64,000 nt of DNA from an uncultured Dokdonia sp. (GCF_947492815.1 NZ_CANLOB010000022.1:30791-94790), one strand, 5' to 3'; counted from the first letter of the stretch, positions 40,292 through 51,148 are shown. Numbers and translations: made by a program. Notes: generated by a model not told the origin, from the letters alone.

Positions 40292-42526
40292 TCAATTTAA
40301 GAGTGTGGCCAATTCTTTACCATAATCTATGAATGCAATGGTTTCATCTGTACGAGCTAGTTTGATTTTATCAAAAATGATTAATGCTTCGCCATTACTT
40401 TCTAAATGATAAATCTGATGATTTTCGAAAAAGCGAATGATTTCATCTGTAAAAAATGATCGTATTTCAGCTTCATTATTCCCTTTAAGTAGAAATTTTT
40501 TAGAGAAATCTGGATACATATCAAAATCGATATCTTTATACCCTGTAAATGCCATTACTCGGTCAAATATTTTTTCTATGACCCCTTCTTTTTCTATGGT
40601 AAATACAGGTATTTTTTTATTCAATTTTAAGACCATTAATGTTGTGTTAAATGTTTCAGCTGTAAACGCTTGGCCTTCATTAAATGTTACATCTGCAATT
40701 TCCCAAGATATATTTAAATTTTTAAATGTTCCCGTGAGGCAATTATATTTACGTTCAATAGGTCTGATCTCAAAAAAGTGGAACTTCTTTAGATAAATCG
40801 TATTCCAATCTACCTGATTTGTATATTCATAATCTTTTTCAGTGGCTAAATTTCGTAACCTTTTTTGCCTTTGTGATAATTTGGAGGCAGCACTGGTCAA
40901 GCTAATTTTTAAGGCTCTATTATGCGTAGATGATGAAACATGCGAATCTAATCCCGTTATAAAGACTTTACCACCTGTAGCTCTTTGCGTCTTTAAATAT
41001 TCAACTAGATAGTCCATATAGGTCATACCGACCAATCTTGTTTCAGATAAATCAATATTGACATCAGCTCCAGAAGGAATTTGAGCCACTAATTTGTCAA
41101 CTTTTATAATACCTAGAAAATTTGCAATTCCTCTAATCTTTAAATCGAAACTGCCATCTGGTCGCTTCATTAATTTTGTACGTGACTTATAGACCATTTT
41201 AAAAAATTCAGGAATGGATAGCTTTGCCAATAGCATATGAGTTACCAATGCTAATAATAGTCCGCCCAGTAAACCAATTAATAAATTAGTATAAAGGGTT
41301 AAAACCATCGTTCCTATAAAGAATATAAGTTGTTCGGTTCCTTGATTATAAGATTGTTTGAAGACTGAAGGTGATGCTAATTTAAACCCTGTATAGACGA
41401 GTAAAATAGCAAAAGCACATAGCGGTACTTGCCTCATTATAGGACTCAATACCACAATGAATAGTAACAATAAAAGTCCTTGATACATATTAGACCACTT
41501 TGTTTTCGCACCATTGTGGATATTGACTGTACTTCGAATAATTACAGCAATAATAGGTAACCCTCCAATAAGACCCGCTACCATCGTACTTAACCCAATA
41601 CCTGTTAAATCTTTATTTAAGTCCGTTTTTCGTTTATAAGGATCAATTTTATCAACTGCTTTTGCTATGGCTAAGGATTCTATACTTGTGATGATCAACA
41701 TAGAAAATACCGTTGTCCAGAATTCAATGGTGTTAATTTTACTAAAGTTAGGATGCATTATTGAATCTGTAATTGTATCAGGAATATCTAACAATAGCTC
41801 AGGGCCTACTTTATAGGCTTTGCCAAAGAAGGAAAGTGTATGTTCGTCAAAGAAATTGAAGATATATACTAACGGAATGGAAAGAGCGATCACCCACATT
41901 GGTGCCGGCAATAGTTGAAAAAATCGATTGCTAATTTTAGAATAAAACAATAATAAAAGCAATCCTGTTAATGCAATAATCACTACAAACGGATTTGCTT
42001 GCGGTAAATAAAGTACTGCATCTATAAGATTTTGTATAATACTTGGACTATCTGAGTGCGTACCCATTGCTACATGGATTTGCTTGGCAAATATGATAAT
42101 TCCAATGGCAGCTAAAATCCCATGAATCACAGAAGAATGGAAGATATCTGCAAGTCGACCTAATTTCAATATTCCCAATAACATTTGTAATGCACCAGAA
42201 ACTACTACAGCGGCCAATACATAATTAAAGGCTTGTCCTGTGCCATCATCCATTAAAGTAATCCCTAAAAGGATCACCCCGATGACTCCTTTGGCTGGTC
42301 CGTTAACAGATATATGTCCTCCTCGATAAAGAGTTGTGACCACGCCTCCAATAATAGCTGAAAAGATACCTGACATTGCTGGAGCTCCTGCTGCTAAAGC
42401 AATACCTAATGATAGTGGTAAAGCAATGAGTGCGACACTCACTGCTGCAATTAAATCACTTTGCCAATTTTTAATTAATCCTTGAATACCATTTTTGGGT
42501 GTATTTTCAATTTGTTTGTCTTCCAT
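40292..42526 (-). CDS. SulP family inorganic anion transporter with STAS-like region
   Basis: SLGIALAAGAPAMSGIFSAIIGGVVTTLYRGGHISVNGPAKGVIGVILLG; GLIGGLPIIAVIIRSTVNIHNGAKTKWSN. Confidence 0.95.
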   Translation of the reverse strand: MEDKQIENTPKNGIQGLIKNWQSDLIAAVSVALIALPLSLGIALAAGAPAMSGIFSAIIGGVVTTLYRGGHISVNGPAKGVIGVILLGITLMDDGTGQAFNYVLAAVVVSGALQMLLGILKLGRLADIFHSSVIHGILAAIGIIIFAKQIHVAMGTHSDSPSIIQNLIDAVLYLPQANPFVVIIALTGLLLLLFYSKISNRFFQLLPAPMWVIALSIPLVYIFNFFDEHTLSFFGKAYKVGPELLLDIPDTITDSIMHPNFSKINTIEFWTTVFSMLIITSIESLAIAKAVDKIDPYKRKTDLNKDLTGIGLSTMVAGLIGGLPIIAVIIRSTVNIHNGAKTKWSNMYQGLLLLLFIVVLSPIMRQVPLCAFAILLVYTGFKLASPSVFKQSYNQGTEQLIFFIGTMVLTLYTNLLIGLLGGLLLALVTHMLLAKLSIPEFFKMVYKSRTKLMKRPDGSFDLKIRGIANFLGIIKVDKLVAQIPSGADVNIDLSETRLVGMTYMDYLVEYLKTQRATGGKVFITGLDSHVSSSTHNRALKISLTSAASKLSQRQKRLRNLATEKDYEYTNQVDWNTIYLKKFHFFEIRPIERKYNCLTGTFKNLNISWEIADVTFNEGQAFTAETFNTTLMVLKLNKKIPVFTIEKEGVIEKIFDRVMAFTGYKDIDFDMYPDFSKKFLLKGNNEAEIRSFFTDEIIRFFENHQIYHLESNGEALIIFDKIKLARTDETIAFIDYGKELATLLN

Positions 42527-42956
42527 TAGTATTTAAAGCTCTGATATTAGAGGATGTTCTTAGTGTATTTGGTTGATCCTTTCAATATGTTAGTATACGC
42601 TTGAATTTAGTTGTAGTTCAAATATAGTATTGTTAATGGAAAACATTAATGAATATTAACGCAAATAATGTATAAAGTTATTCTATAACATTCTAGTAAT
42701 TCCTTATTTTTTTTTGATATAATGATTTTTTACAGAGTATTGATCAGTTTTTTACCCTTAAGATCTATAATTTTTATGTTTCGAAAACTTTAGCCAGAAC
42801 TAGTGATCATTGATTTTATGTAACATTTCGTATAAAATTGTTATGTGGTTTGACATCTAATTTAACAAAAGTTGACAAGTAAGAGAGAAATTCGAAGGAG
42901 TTTCGGAAGTAGACAAATACTAACAATTAATGATACAGGTTGTTAGCAAATATTTT

Positions 42957-43790
42957 TTAATTAGAATATTTTGGTTCTATCCATTTTTTATAAATAAAAA
43001 AATCGATTAATGGCAGACAGATAATAATGAGTAATATAGCTAATTGAGATATAACCAAAGATGTATATTGATTGTATAATAAAGAATCAAACCATGCTAT
43101 TAATTTATCTTTTATTGCTTGTTCAATATCCTTATGTCCTACATCTAATAAGAAGTCCATTCCAGTACTAAACTCTTCATACGATAATGATTCGTCAATA
43201 TTAACATGGGCTTTTGCTCCAGCGGCATTTAGCATACCATAGACAGATATTTTGTAAATATCATCTCCATACTTACCGATTAGAAAGTTTGCTAATTTAT
43301 TTTTATTATCATCGATGACAGAATATCCTGTATTATATTCTGTTGCTGTTATTTTTAGATATTCTTCTAAAGCATTAGAACTATCTTTAACCTCTCGCGC
43401 TGATTGTTGTAATTTACTAATATATTCATTTTTACTTTCCTCTGATTCAAAAGATAGTTTAAGAATATTGTTATAAACACTAGAGATGATAGCCTCACTC
43501 TCGTGATCTAAAACCTTGTATACACCTGTAATAAAACCAATATTTCCAAAAAGAAATAGAAAACCAATAATAAGCACAGGAATATATAGTTTTGTTGCCC
43601 AGTTGTAATATTTCTGTTTTCTTTTTAAAACTTTTTTCTTGTGTAGTATAATTACATAAAAGATTGATATAATTAGTCCAAGAAATAAAAAAATAATGGT
43701 GTTAAAAATTAGGGTTCCTGTTTGAGGTAGCACAATGTTTTTAATGATATCCCAAATTACACTCCATTCTATACTATCAAAATTCTCCAT
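42957..43790 (-). CDS. Hypothetical membrane protein
   Basis: 277-aa ORF with N- and C-terminal TM helices. Confidence 0.6.
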   Translation of the reverse strand: MENFDSIEWSVIWDIIKNIVLPQTGTLIFNTIIFLFLGLIISIFYVIILHKKKVLKRKQKYYNWATKLYIPVLIIGFLFLFGNIGFITGVYKVLDHESEAIISSVYNNILKLSFESEESKNEYISKLQQSAREVKDSSNALEEYLKITATEYNTGYSVIDDNKNKLANFLIGKYGDDIYKISVYGMLNAAGAKAHVNIDESLSYEEFSTGMDFLLDVGHKDIEQAIKDKLIAWFDSLLYNQYTSLVISQLAILLIIICLPLIDFFIYKKWIEPKYSN

Positions 43791-43833
43791 TTATATATTC
43801 CTAATTAATGTATTTGAATCGAAAATACTTGCA

Positions 43834-44233
43834 TTATAGTTTACGCATTTTTTTGTAGATGGAGATGTGTTTTTCACAATTTGAAATCAATTCTGCAAAA
43901 TCGGGTCTAGATTTCTCATATTTGAAAAAGGCATTTTGTAATCGTTCTTGCAAAGAACTTTCTACTTGCAGTGAATTAGCAATTTCTCTAAAGCTATTAA
44001 ACACCTCTTTTTAGATCTTTTTCCGTGTACTCATTTGATTTAAATAGTGTTACTGGTCTGTATCGTGAATCTTCTATACTCGCTTCTTCTAAGATACCTA
44101 TTACATCCAAATAGATTTGGCTCCACTCACCTTTTTGTTTATCGTACCCACTACTAATAGTAACTTCAAGAACCTTTAATGGTGACTTATATTTTGATAG
44201 TTGCGTTTTAAAGAATTTTATATTGATGGGCAT
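43834..44233 (-). pseudogene. Hypothetical gene split by apparent 1-nt frameshift in an A5 tract (44008-44012 on +)
   Basis: ..SNEYTEKDLKRGV* ; removing one A gives ..EKDLKEVFNSFREIANSLQVESSLQERLQNAFFKYEKSRPDFAELISNCEKHISIYKKMRKL*; internal ATG at 44233 avoids overlap with next gene. Confidence 0.6.
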
Positions 44234-44297
44234 AAGTAATTTTATTAAATAAATATTTAGCCAACTTATAGATTTGGGACGTATTCTTTTTACGTAC

Positions 44298-44882
44298 TTA
44301 AATTGAAGAGCTATTTTTCTTCCAAAGTTCAATATCTTCTGCAGATATTGGAGGAATGTATAGTCTCCAAGGTATGCCATTTATACTTGCCCATTTTAAT
44401 TCTGAGTTACCTTCGATGAAAGATTTAGTTATAAGTCCATTCAATACTTCATTTTGGTTTTTTGATTCAAGATTAAATTTTGATTGCTCCTTTAATGCAT
44501 TATTTAATAATGATATATCTCGTTTGATCCATTGATTTGGTCTGCAATCATCTCTTCTTTTTAAGTAACTAGCATATGACTGGGTCGTATAAGCTTGATG
44601 AAAACCTCTACTGAGAATCAAATGACAGTTATCTAATTCTTGAAAAGGTTCGAAATTAATGATTGTCTTTATTGAGGGAGTCCGTAATATATTTTCTTGA
44701 AAGGTGATGTAAATTTCTTTCCATAAATTCATCAGCTCATAATTTTTAAACTCTAGTAGCCAAGAGCCGCAACGAATTAGAGTAGGGACGTGTTCATCTG
44801 AGATTAAAAATTGAGTATACATTTCATTATAGAAGGGATCAGACTGAAACGTAGATAGTTCTTTTAACTCTTGTATCTTCAT
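44298..44882 (-). CDS. Hypothetical protein
   Basis: 194-aa ORF. Confidence 0.6.
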   Translation of the reverse strand: MKIQELKELSTFQSDPFYNEMYTQFLISDEHVPTLIRCGSWLLEFKNYELMNLWKEIYITFQENILRTPSIKTIINFEPFQELDNCHLILSRGFHQAYTTQSYASYLKRRDDCRPNQWIKRDISLLNNALKEQSKFNLESKNQNEVLNGLITKSFIEGNSELKWASINGIPWRLYIPPISAEDIELWKKNSSSI

Positions 44883-45064
44883 TTAAATGTTTAAATAATG
44901 TTATACCGAACTTAATGAAATAATCTTTTTAACCAAATTTTAGTTGAAAAAGTGATGTGTTTTTCAAGTATCTGCATTTGGCATGCTTTATTTAACTGCT
45001 GTTGAATTAGCGCTTAAACACTAAAACCTGTATTATCTATATAACCATTACTACCACCAGTTTT

Positions 45065-46243
45065 TTAATCGTATTTCGTTTTATTTTTAAAATCAGTTTC
45101 TTTAAAATTATTTTTGATAAAGTCATATCCTAAATCGTATGTTATTGATTTTTGACCTTCAAATGAAAATCTAAAAAGTTTCCCATCAGATTCAATCTTA
45201 TCAATTTTATATTGATGTTTTCTATTTTCGTTTGGGTCAGGTCCCCAATATGTATAATTTTCTCTGAATCCAATAGAATATTTAGGTTTAAATTCCTTAT
45301 TTACGATTTTGGACTTTTTAATTTCTGTCCATAAAAAGAAGCTCTCAGATTTTTCTAATCGCAATAACTTCGAATCTTTTTCGAAAGTATAGTAATGTAA
45401 CTTTGGGTAAAAAGGGGCATCATTTACTAAGCTATCTAGCTCTATTTGTGTATGTAGATTTTCGATTGGAACATAAGCCCAAATTAATTCTTTGGGAGCT
45501 GCTTTTCCATAATCGTGAATTGTTTTAACTATTTGACCATTTTTTACAAAGGTTGTTGTAATACTTTCATCATCTGTATGATCAACTACATACTCACTTT
45601 CTAAACTATCAATATTTGCTTTTTCAAACTTTGAAAATATGTAGTTAGTATTAATATTATCAATTATGGATTCGTAAAACCCTAATGGTTTTACATAACC
45701 TTCTCCTTGAAAATATATTTTATTTTTATTATTAATTGAAATATCTATTATTGGACAAGAGCCATAACAACCTGTACTTGAGAATATAATTTGGTCAAAT
45801 AAATTGCTTCTTTTTTCTGTTATTCTTTTAAGTTTAATGAAGGTCGAGTCATTTATTCTAAGAACTAAAGTATCAGTTAATTGTTCTTTAATTTCCCATT
45901 TAAACTCCCAGTTTTGATTAAATAGATTTAAAATAAAAATACTGTCATTTTTAACTTTATAATCAGTAAACGTTCCTTTATAATTTAGATGTCGTTCTCT
46001 TGTAATTGTATCTTGCTCATATCTTTTAAATCCGTTAAACAATTCAATTTTCTCTTTTGAGAATCCAATACCAAAAGGTCTATCAAATCTTGGAGATGGT
46101 GGCGATGATAAAAAATCATCAGAATTAGTTTTTTCTATTTCGCTCCACTCTCCAATTAGATTCTTTGCAGAGTTTTTATTGTCGGTTTTACATCCTACGA
46201 CCCATAGAATAAAAAAAAGGTATATGAATTTCAGTTTCTGCAT
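45065..46243 (-). CDS. Lipoprotein with DUF6438-like domain
   Basis: ILWVVGCKTD lipobox; IIFSSTGCYGSCPIIDISINNKNKIYFQGEGYV. Confidence 0.75.
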   Translation of the reverse strand: MQKLKFIYLFFILWVVGCKTDNKNSAKNLIGEWSEIEKTNSDDFLSSPPSPRFDRPFGIGFSKEKIELFNGFKRYEQDTITRERHLNYKGTFTDYKVKNDSIFILNLFNQNWEFKWEIKEQLTDTLVLRINDSTFIKLKRITEKRSNLFDQIIFSSTGCYGSCPIIDISINNKNKIYFQGEGYVKPLGFYESIIDNINTNYIFSKFEKANIDSLESEYVVDHTDDESITTTFVKNGQIVKTIHDYGKAAPKELIWAYVPIENLHTQIELDSLVNDAPFYPKLHYYTFEKDSKLLRLEKSESFFLWTEIKKSKIVNKEFKPKYSIGFRENYTYWGPDPNENRKHQYKIDKIESDGKLFRFSFEGQKSITYDLGYDFIKNNFKETDFKNKTKYD

Positions 46244-46251
46244 TATTTACA

Positions 46252-46387
46252 ATTGGCGCCAAGGTGTTTTGCATGTTTAGGCATATGTTTCAGTAATTAA
46301 ATTATCTAAATACAAACCGAATAGAAAATCCATATGGATTTTTGTAAGTAAGTAAGGGATAGCAATAAATTATACACGTTGTTCTAT
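46252..46387. repeat. attC-like site 1
   Basis: ends ..tacacgttGTTCTAT; inner hairpin gaaaatccatatggattttt; left half weak. Confidence 0.55.
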
Positions 46388-46415
46388 ACAGTATTTTTTA
46401 GAATTCTATTTTGTG

Positions 46416-46869
46416 TCATTCACTATCTAAAGAAGCAAAAAATGTGTCAAAGTCTTCTTCTTCATATTCATTCAATATTATTTTTTCATCTAATAACTTT
46501 TGAACCATTTCATAAAGATATCCAGTATAATTAACTTCAAATTTAACACTTACATCTGGGCTATTAAAAATATCTTCTCCATTAAAATTTGGCATAACAC
46601 TCATCTTGTTATTTCCAAGAAAAAGGATTTGTATGTGAGGTTCTTTATCTAAACCATAGTTTCTATTCCTTGATAAGATGAAAGTCGTCAATGCCAGTCC
46701 AGCTCTTATTTTTTTCATCTAGCCCTAAATCTTGCATTTGTTTAATCAAACGTAAAGCATCTTTACCACTTGAACTCGAACTTTCAATAAAGGAACTATA
46801 AAATTCTTCAATAGAATTCCAGCTTTCAATAAAGTCTATTTTATGACAATCTTTTTTAGATTTTTTCAT
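46416..46869 (-). pseudogene. Cassette gene apparently frameshifted (two overlapping ORFs, 46663-46869 and 46416-46718)
   Basis: ..SWTGIDDFHLIKE* ; deleting one G gives ..DDFHLIKNRNYGLDKEPHIQILFLGNNK.. Confidence 0.5.
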
Positions 46870-46892
46870 TCTTGTTTTTGCGTAGTAATATT

Positions 46893-47090
46893 GTGTACAA
46901 CGGTGAATATATGCATTCGGGCGAGCGGAAACTCAAGGAATTTCGAGTAGGGCACGAGTGCATATATTTTGTTTGATGCTAACTTAATTCAAACCAGCGA
47001 CTAATCAAAATTATATGCATGGCTTAGCAAAAAGGAATCATGCATTAACTCAAAAAGATTATTTCACATGATGTATATATAGTGTTAGCA
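46893..47090. repeat. attC-like site 2
   Basis: GTGTACAACGGTGAATATATGC ... TGTATATATAGTGTTAGCA. Confidence 0.65.
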
Positions 47091-47618
47091 ACTGCTATTA
47101 ATAGTTTTTCTGTTTTCAATCTCTATTCTATCTAGCTCAAATCCTAATTTTTTATATGTAGGAAGTGCATTAGGATGATCTAGCTCACAGGTGTTGAGTT
47201 GTACCCATTGTGGGGAATCATTCCAAGCTCTATTTATAACTTTACTCAAGAAATCTTTGCCCAATCCTTTCCCTAGAAAATCAGGTAATAATCCAAAGTA
47301 TAAAATTTCGATGTATTTACTTCCTCTTATAAACTCAGCAAATCCGGCTATTTTATCAAATATTGAATAAATATAAATCTCAGATTTATCAGAGTTAATA
47401 GTTTTGTATAGCTCAGAATCATCTAAAGATAGTCTATCAAACCAATTATATTTTTCGCCGATTGTTTTGTAATAAAATAGATAATCATTTATATCTACTG
47501 GTTTATCTAACTTGAATAGTTTAGAATCCTGCTCAATTGATGAATCAAAGATACTAGGCCTAGATAGCATTTTTAAATAGTAAACCTTAGTTTTTACTTC
47601 TATTATATTATTCATCAA
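47085..47618 (-). CDS. GNAT-like N-acetyltransferase (cassette gene)
   Basis: YFGLLPDFLGKGLGKDFLSKVINRAW; stop TAA lies in the attC-like core GTTAGCA. Confidence 0.85.
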   Translation of the reverse strand: MMNNIIEVKTKVYYLKMLSRPSIFDSSIEQDSKLFKLDKPVDINDYLFYYKTIGEKYNWFDRLSLDDSELYKTINSDKSEIYIYSIFDKIAGFAEFIRGSKYIEILYFGLLPDFLGKGLGKDFLSKVINRAWNDSPQWVQLNTCELDHPNALPTYKKLGFELDRIEIENRKTINSSC

Positions 47619-47644
47619 GTTTATTCATTATTTGGTGCTTAGTT

Positions 47645-47866
47645 GTTGCTAACGGTCTTATGTATGAAACGTAGCTTACAAAAAGATATTAACTTTTCGG
47701 ATTAACACAGAGCCGAATTTTTATATTTTGTTTTTATTTTTTCTCTTTTTAAATGCCAAAAATGACCATTTCGCTATCGTGTAATATTCTATTTGGAGGA
47801 CTCTCTAAATATACACAAGCCTTTTGGTTAAGCATTTATTAGCTATTTTTTATAACCGTGTTAGTC
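47645..47866. repeat. attC-like site 3 (subfamily with sites 8 and 14)
   Basis: TTGCTAACGGTCTTATGTATGAAACGTAGC ... GCTATTTTTTATAACCGTGTTAGTC. Confidence 0.8.
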
Positions 47867-47870
47867 AAAG

Positions 47871-48644
47871 TTATTTTTTATACTCATAGTAAATGGTGTT
47901 CTGTATTTCCTTTGTCTCATAATCCTTAATAATTTCCTTTTCCAATAAACCATTGTCGTAATAATAATAATAAGTTTCATTCATAAACTGTGCCTCGTCA
48001 ACGATTTTGATTTTACCTAAAATAGTTTTTTTATACTCAAGATGTGGAAATTGAACCAATTTGAATAATTTATCATTTTTATATTCATAAATGGTCTTTT
48101 TTACACTTCCTTCGTATTTAAAGTAAAGACATTCAGTTAGAAAACGATTTTTATTAAATGAATATCTTACTTTGTCAGGTTCATCTAAATGAGTAATATA
48201 ATTTAATGTTTTTTTATCATTCCATTCGTGCTTTATTCTAAATTCTTCTCCATCTGAATGATAAACAATACGTTCAAACAACAAATAATCACCAGAATAT
48301 TCTGATTCAGTTGTATAAATTTTAATCTCTTTGTTTTCTCTAATGTTTATTAAAGTTTCTTTTATTTCCTTGCCATTTGAACATGTAATTTGTTTAATCG
48401 AATCAAAAACTTTGTGTGATATAGAATCTTCAAACAAGTAAAACTTAATAATATATTCATTATCATTTATATAGTCATATTCTGAGATAATTCGATTTAC
48501 ATGGTCAGTGATTTTTAAAACTTTTCCTTGTTTGTAAATATATTCCTTACATACAAATCTTTCTCCATTATTATTTTCGAAGATTGTTAGTTTATTGAAA
48601 TCAAGAGGTGCTTTTAGAGAGTCAAAATGTCCTTTAAATATCAT
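47871..48644 (-). CDS. Hypothetical protein (cassette gene)
   Basis: 257-aa ORF between two attC-like sites. Confidence 0.65.
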   Translation of the reverse strand: MIFKGHFDSLKAPLDFNKLTIFENNNGERFVCKEYIYKQGKVLKITDHVNRIISEYDYINDNEYIIKFYLFEDSISHKVFDSIKQITCSNGKEIKETLINIRENKEIKIYTTESEYSGDYLLFERIVYHSDGEEFRIKHEWNDKKTLNYITHLDEPDKVRYSFNKNRFLTECLYFKYEGSVKKTIYEYKNDKLFKLVQFPHLEYKKTILGKIKIVDEAQFMNETYYYYYDNGLLEKEIIKDYETKEIQNTIYYEYKK

Positions 48645-48655
48645 TCGCTTTTAAT

Positions 48656-48788
48656 CTTGGCAACGTGTTTGTATATGAAAAGTAGCATATTTTAAATAAG
48701 ATACTTTTCCAATAGAGGAAAGATAATAAAAAAGCGCAAACCAAATGGCTCGCGCTAATACTGCTATTTTTTATATACGTCGTTAGGC
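48656..48788. repeat. attC-like site 4
   Basis: CTTGGCAACGTGTTTGTATATGAAAAGTAGC ... GCTATTTTTTATATACGTCGTTAGGC. Confidence 0.8.
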
Positions 48789-48818
48789 ACAGTTTTTATT
48801 TCCTTATGCCAATTCCGT

Positions 48819-49208
48819 TTAGTTTTTGAAAACAGAGTAAATTCTAATTTCCGGGTTGCTTTCCAAAAATGGCTTTAATTCACTAACAACATCATTTTCA
48901 AATAGTTTTGTTGTTAAATAAGCTTTTGCTTCGTCTTCGGATTCAAATCCGTGAAGAACTTGTACATCTTCTGTTCTAATTAAAAGCTCTTTAGAAGTCG
49001 CTCCATTTATTTGTTTTAAAAATGGCTGCTTATACTTTAAATACACTCCTGCAGCACTTCCGCGATTTTCAGATTTTATGTCTAAAGTAATTTCTAAATA
49101 AGTATTTGTTTCTTTTGTGTCCATTATAGTCATTGATGTTAAAGTTAATAATGATACTGCTGCAAATACAGACAATATTCCGATTGATAATTTTCTTTTG
49201 ATATTCAT
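48819..49208 (-). CDS. Hypothetical secreted/membrane-anchored protein (cassette gene)
   Basis: N-terminal hydrophobic segment; 129 aa. Confidence 0.65.
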   Translation of the reverse strand: MNIKRKLSIGILSVFAAVSLLTLTSMTIMDTKETNTYLEITLDIKSENRGSAAGVYLKYKQPFLKQINGATSKELLIRTEDVQVLHGFESEDEAKAYLTTKLFENDVVSELKPFLESNPEIRIYSVFKN

Positions 49209-49290
49209 TGTTTTTATTTTTTGTTACAATACAAAAGTATGTTCAATCAGAATTTTGTGAAATGGACAAAAGCGACTAAAGTAGGTGAAA

Positions 49291-50160
49291 TTAGGAAATT
49301 GATTTTCTGAATTCAGCTGGTGAGCAATTAACCTGCTTTTTGAAGAATTTGGTAAAATAGTAAGGGTCGTTGAAACCCAAATCAAAAGCAATTTGATTTA
49401 TATATGAATTGGAATGTGTTAATTTTCTTTTAGCTTCAAGGATAATTCTATCTGAAATGTTTTGAGATACGGTTGTTCCAATTTCTGACTTGACAATTGA
49501 ATTCAGTGTTTTGGTAGAAATTGATAGCTCTTTGGCAAAGTCAGATACAGACCACTTTTTGTGAAAATTATTTTCCAAAAGGTCTCGGAATTTAAGATAA
49601 TTACTATTATCATGTTTTTTATTAGCCTCAGCATTTTTCCTTTTTTCTCGTTCAATTACTAATAGCATTGATTTTAATAAGTTTGAAAGTATATCGCTAT
49701 TTCCAAATTCATTAGTATTTGTTACTTCATCCTCAATTTGAGATAAATAGTTTATTAGTTTATGCTCAAGATTTTTTGGTGTTTGGAAATACGGTTCTTG
49801 TTTATTATTGAAAATTGAATAGGTAAGGAAAAAATTAATATCAGTTTCATTGCTCAAAAGAAATGATTCGTTGAAATGAATTAAATATCCACGATAGTCA
49901 GAACGTTTTTCAAAATAATGAATTTGATTCTTTGCTACAAAGAATATTCTGTCTTCTTTTATTTGATAGCTCTCAAAATCAATAATGTGGCTTCCTTTAT
50001 TGTTTTTAAACCAAATTAATTGGTAAAAGCTGTGAGAATGAGGTTTTGAAGAATGTTCGGAATTCAATTTCTGATATTCTTTTAAATCATAAATATCAAA
50101 CTGCCGTTTTTTAGGTTCGTTTTTTAGAAAATGATATGTTTTGATTTCCTCTTTTTTCAT
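49291..50160 (-). CDS. AraC family transcriptional regulator (same cassette as 48819-49208)
   Basis: SDFAKELSISTKTLNSIVKSEIGTTVSQNI ... INQIAFDLGFNDPYYFTKFFKKQVNCSPAEFRKS. Confidence 0.9.
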   Translation of the reverse strand: MKKEEIKTYHFLKNEPKKRQFDIYDLKEYQKLNSEHSSKPHSHSFYQLIWFKNNKGSHIIDFESYQIKEDRIFFVAKNQIHYFEKRSDYRGYLIHFNESFLLSNETDINFFLTYSIFNNKQEPYFQTPKNLEHKLINYLSQIEDEVTNTNEFGNSDILSNLLKSMLLVIEREKRKNAEANKKHDNSNYLKFRDLLENNFHKKWSVSDFAKELSISTKTLNSIVKSEIGTTVSQNISDRIILEAKRKLTHSNSYINQIAFDLGFNDPYYFTKFFKKQVNCSPAEFRKSIS

Positions 50161-50184
50161 TAAGTTTTGAATGTTTCTTCAAAT

Positions 50185-50384
50185 TGTGCCTAACGGTCTT
50201 GTGTATGGCTCGTTGCGTGCAAATTAGCGATTATTTTTTGGTTGAGCTACAAGCCAGATTTTAAATTTTACTATTTATCTTTTTCGTTGGAAGTCGTCAA
50301 ATTTTTAAATTTGACGACTTCCGAAAACGCCAAAACCTTAGTGTTATTAAAGACTTGCGCTATTTTTTATATACATTATTGTGC
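50185..50384. repeat. attC-like site 5
   Basis: TGTGCCTAACGGTCTTGTGTATGGCTCGTTGCG ... GCTATTTTTTATATACATTATTGTGC; inner hairpin GGAAGTCGTCAAATTT/AAATTTGACGACTTCC. Confidence 0.8.
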
Positions 50385-51124
50385 AACGTACTATCATGCA
50401 ATATTCTCAGAAACTGCTCTGATTTATTCTTGATTTCAGCTATCATTTTTGGTCTTTTATCACTTTCTCTTAAAGTCCAATATTTATTTAAATTCCATCC
50501 CATTTTCCTTCCATCTCTTGTTCCAATTTGCGAAATAAATCCCCAAAACCATAAATCATCCCAAACCTCAATATCTTTTCCACTATAATTTTCTTTGATG
50601 ACTTTATTGACATTTTTAAAGTTCCAACTTTTAGGGTTAATTTCCTTAAAAATAGCAATAATAACTGCATCAACAGGTAAATAAAATGAATCGTTATTCT
50701 CTAAATCAGTTGGTGCATCATTCCATATTTTCAATTCAGTCGGATATTCATTATTATGTAAATGAAAAATAGTCTTTGCAAATAGGGCAGAAGTCTTGTC
50801 TCCCCATCCATTTTGGTTTTTCATTCCGTTAAAAAGTCCACTATAATTGGCCATTTCAGTTCCGTTTGATTTAATAACAGACATAAACCCTGAAAACGAA
50901 TTCAGCAGTTCAGTATTCATATAGATTTTTTTATAAAATTCCGCTAAGTTGTCAATTTTAGGTTGACTTTGCGTATTTGCAATATGATATAAAAGTGAAA
51001 CTACTTTTTCGGTTTTACTGTTTTGAGGTTTCACAATTCCTGAATAGTATCTGGTTTGTAATTCCTTGTTGTAAATCCGATTGTCAATTAAAAATTCAAA
51101 TATATTTTTTAGCGACTTTTTCAA
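50360..51124 (-). CDS. Hypothetical protein (cassette gene)
   Basis: 254-aa ORF; C-terminus HNNVYKK* read from inside the attC-like site. Confidence 0.7.
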   Translation of the reverse strand: MKKSLKNIFEFLIDNRIYNKELQTRYYSGIVKPQNSKTEKVVSLLYHIANTQSQPKIDNLAEFYKKIYMNTELLNSFSGFMSVIKSNGTEMANYSGLFNGMKNQNGWGDKTSALFAKTIFHLHNNEYPTELKIWNDAPTDLENNDSFYLPVDAVIIAIFKEINPKSWNFKNVNKVIKENYSGKDIEVWDDLWFWGFISQIGTRDGRKMGWNLNKYWTLRESDKRPKMIAEIKNKSEQFLRILHDSTLHNNVYKK

Positions 51125-51148
51125 ATGTTAATTACGGTTTTCAAGTAT

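Noticed and set aside
40437-40796. Plus-strand ORF inside the SulP transporter region
   Set aside because: Antisense shadow of a confident CDS
42900-42960. A GTTAGCA-like motif at 42941 as a further attC site
   Set aside because: No convincing partner YYYAAC half or shared inner arms around the 42957-43790 gene
50242-50588. Plus-strand ORFs in attC-like site 5 and the adjoining gene
   Set aside because: Arise from the repeat itself and antisense of a CDS
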